In this document: positions 5,577-6,334 of the stretch, in pieces
Layout: each line of letters starts with the position of its first letter
Position numbering within the stretch: position 1 is the stretch's first letter
Assembly (NCBI GenBank): GCA_964242035.1
Contig: CAXTCL010000219.1
Coordinates: 1 to 6,334 of the forward strand
Source of the DNA: BOG-908 sp964242035
GTDB lineage: Bacteria > Pseudomonadota > Alphaproteobacteria > Acetobacterales > Acetobacteraceae
Reading direction: 5' to 3'
Length of the DNA stretch: 6,334 bases
Translations under genes and position numbers: made by a program
Notes under the pieces: model-generated
Databases searched by the model: none
The model's input: the letters and a program-made list of their open reading frames with translations, nothing else
Told to the model about the DNA's origin: nothing

Positions 5577-5625
5577 TAAAAGTTTTTTGGTCCTTTTTTT
5601 CGAAAAAGGACTGCTTTCTTCCTTC
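5577..5625 (+). repeat. AT-rich hairpin repeat, copy 6 (GTCC/GGAC subtype), right half of pair B
   Basis: TAAAAGTTTTTTGGTCC, then T run, CG, five A, GGAC and a pyrimidine-rich tail that ends within a few bases of the apt stop codon (5631-5629). Its arms are perfectly complementary although their sequence differs from copies 1, 4, 5 and 7. The upstream flank is shared with copy 2. Confidence 0.9.
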
Positions 5626-5628
5626 CTC

Positions 5629-6144
5629 TTATGAGTCGTAACCCACCAGCACCTCCACAGGCACGTCCAGCTTCGCCCGCCCGCCCAGAAAATTCAGCTC
5701 GATCAGCGCGGCCGCCGCCGGCACCTCGGCCCCCATCTGCCGCAGCAGCCTGATGCCCGCGGACATCGTGCCGCCGGTGGCCAGTAGATCGTCCACGATC
5801 ACCACGCGCTGGCCGGGCGAGACCGCGTCCGCCTGCATTTCGATACGGTCCGTGCCGTATTCCAGCGCGTAGTCCAGTCCCACCGTGGCGCCGGGCAGCT
5901 TGCGCGGCTTGCGTATCATGACGAAGCCGCAGCCCAGCTTCAGCGCCAGCGGGGCGGCCAGCAGGAAGCCGCGCGATTCGATGCCGGCGAGCAGGTCCGG
6001 CTTGTAGCCGCTGACGCGATTGGCGAGCCGGCCCATGGCGACCTGCCAGGCGTCGGGATGCCGCAGCAGGGTGGAGATGTCGTAGAACAGGATGCCGGGC
6101 TTGGGGAAATCCGGGATCGAACGGATGTGGTCTTTTAGGTCCAA
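5629..6144 (-). CDS. apt: Adenine phosphoribosyltransferase
   Basis: Purine salvage enzyme: adenine plus PRPP gives AMP and pyrophosphate; cytoplasmic type I phosphoribosyltransferase fold. The 171 residues fit the family (about 170-185). Motifs in order: HIRSIPDFPKPGILFYDIST (6-25), GIESRGFLLAAPLAL (54-68), RKPRKLPG (78-85), YALEYGTDRIEM (92-103) and the PRPP-binding loop VVIVDDLLATGGT (114-126). The start is taken as TTG at 6144-6142 (MDLKDHIRS) because GGAG lies 9 nt upstream and the alignment with family members begins there; no ATG or GTG is suitably placed. An upstream in-frame TTG at 6204 inside repeat copy 7 would add 20 residues read from the repeat and is unlikely. It is flanked on both sides by AT-rich repeat pairs. 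The stop is TAA. Confidence 0.97.
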   Translation of the reverse strand: MDLKDHIRSIPDFPKPGILFYDISTLLRHPDAWQVAMGRLANRVSGYKPDLLAGIESRGFLLAAPLALKLGCGFVMIRKPRKLPGATVGLDYALEYGTDRIEMQADAVSPGQRVVIVDDLLATGGTMSAGIRLLRQMGAEVPAAAALIELNFLGGRAKLDVPVEVLVGYDS

Positions 6145-6153
6145 CGCGGGGTG

Positions 6154-6157
6154 CTCC
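6154..6157 (-). promoter_or_regulatory. Ribosome binding site GGAG of apt
   Basis: GGAG on the minus strand is 9 nt before TTG at 6144. It supports a TTG start outside the repeat. Confidence 0.7.
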
Positions 6158-6163
6158 GAGGAA

Positions 6164-6213
6164 GAAGGCAAGCAAGGCCTTCTTTTTTGAAAAAAAAGAA
6201 GCAAAAAACTTTT
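6164..6213 (-). repeat. AT-rich hairpin repeat, copy 7 (CTTC/GAAG subtype), left half of pair C
   Basis: An inverted copy, identical in core to copies 1, 4 and 8 except that the loop-side T run has eight bases instead of seven. Its tail GCCTTGCTTGCCTTC lies directly upstream of the apt ribosome binding site. Confidence 0.92.
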
Positions 6214-6238
6214 GGCTGCCCGCCTGCGTCAGCGCGCT

Positions 6239-6276
6239 GCCTGTTTCTGCCAATGCGCATGTCGGCAGAAGCAGGC
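6239..6276. repeat. GC-rich inverted repeat in the spacer of pair C
   Basis: GCCTGTTTCTGCC (6239-6251) pairs with GGCAGAAGCAGGC (6264-6276): 13 bp with a single T-G position. The 12-nt loop contains the palindrome ATGCGCAT. It sits between repeat copies 7 and 8. Confidence 0.75.
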
Positions 6277-6300
6277 TCGGCCGTGGTGCAGGCGTGGGAG

Positions 6301-6334
6301 CAAAAGTTTTTTGCTTCTTTTTTTCAAAAAAGAA
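6301..6334 (+). repeat. AT-rich hairpin repeat, copy 8 (CTTC subtype), right half of pair C, cut by window end
   Basis: The 34 bases are identical to window bases 1-34 and to 4480-4513, in the same orientation. The tail is missing because the window ends. Confidence 0.92.

Noticed and set aside
5513..6253. Minus-strand ORF (246 aa) overlapping apt in another frame
   Set aside because: Out-of-frame shadow of apt running through the repeats at both ends.
1..6334. CRISPR array or tandem repeat locus
   Set aside because: The repeat copies are irregularly spaced, in both orientations, and separated by whole genes.
1..6334. Small circular plasmid, from the matching ends
   Set aside because: Contents are chromosomal housekeeping genes with no replication or mobilisation gene, and the terminal match is a repeat that also occurs internally at 4480.

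Overview
The window is a high-GC bacterial chromosome fragment. It is most likely from an acetic acid bacterium or another member of the Acetobacteraceae (Alphaproteobacteria). This rests on the GC-rich codon use, alphaproteobacterial FabI, AroC and Apt sequences, and a family of AT-rich hairpin repeats that I associate with acetic acid bacteria; I could not check it by search.

Layout, left to right. Positions 1-1517 (+) hold a 5'-truncated gene for a secreted GH5-like TIM-barrel protein with a C-terminal fibronectin III-like domain. Its reading frame runs off the left edge, and its signal peptide is encoded by a copy of the AT-rich repeat. Positions 1518-1796 are a convergent gap with one solitary repeat. 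All remaining genes are on the minus strand. In transcription order they are apt (6144-5629), fabI (5364-4522), aroC (4390-3320), an unrecognised 406-aa protein (3215-1995) and a 46-aa small protein (1937-1797). The small protein sits behind a strong hairpin that includes part of its ribosome binding site.

The most distinctive content is the repeat family. Eight copies of a ~36-50 bp AT-rich hairpin lie in or between the genes. Six of them form three inverted pairs: upstream of apt, between apt and fabI, and between fabI and aroC. Each pair is two facing copies around a 45-90 bp spacer, two of which carry a GC-rich hairpin. The two members of a pair share the same sequence subtype, and the short stem arms show compensatory base changes. 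The copies abut stop codons, probably lend a ribosome binding site to aroC, and supply signal-peptide codons to the GH5-like gene.

The recognised genes are housekeeping functions: purine salvage (apt), type II fatty acid synthesis (fabI) and the last common step of aromatic biosynthesis (aroC). They look like separately punctuated genes on one strand rather than a functional operon. The 406-aa and 46-aa genes look like a translationally coupled pair of unknown function. Both window ends carry the same 34 bp of repeat in the same orientation, so the fragment may simply be bounded by repeat-induced assembly breaks.
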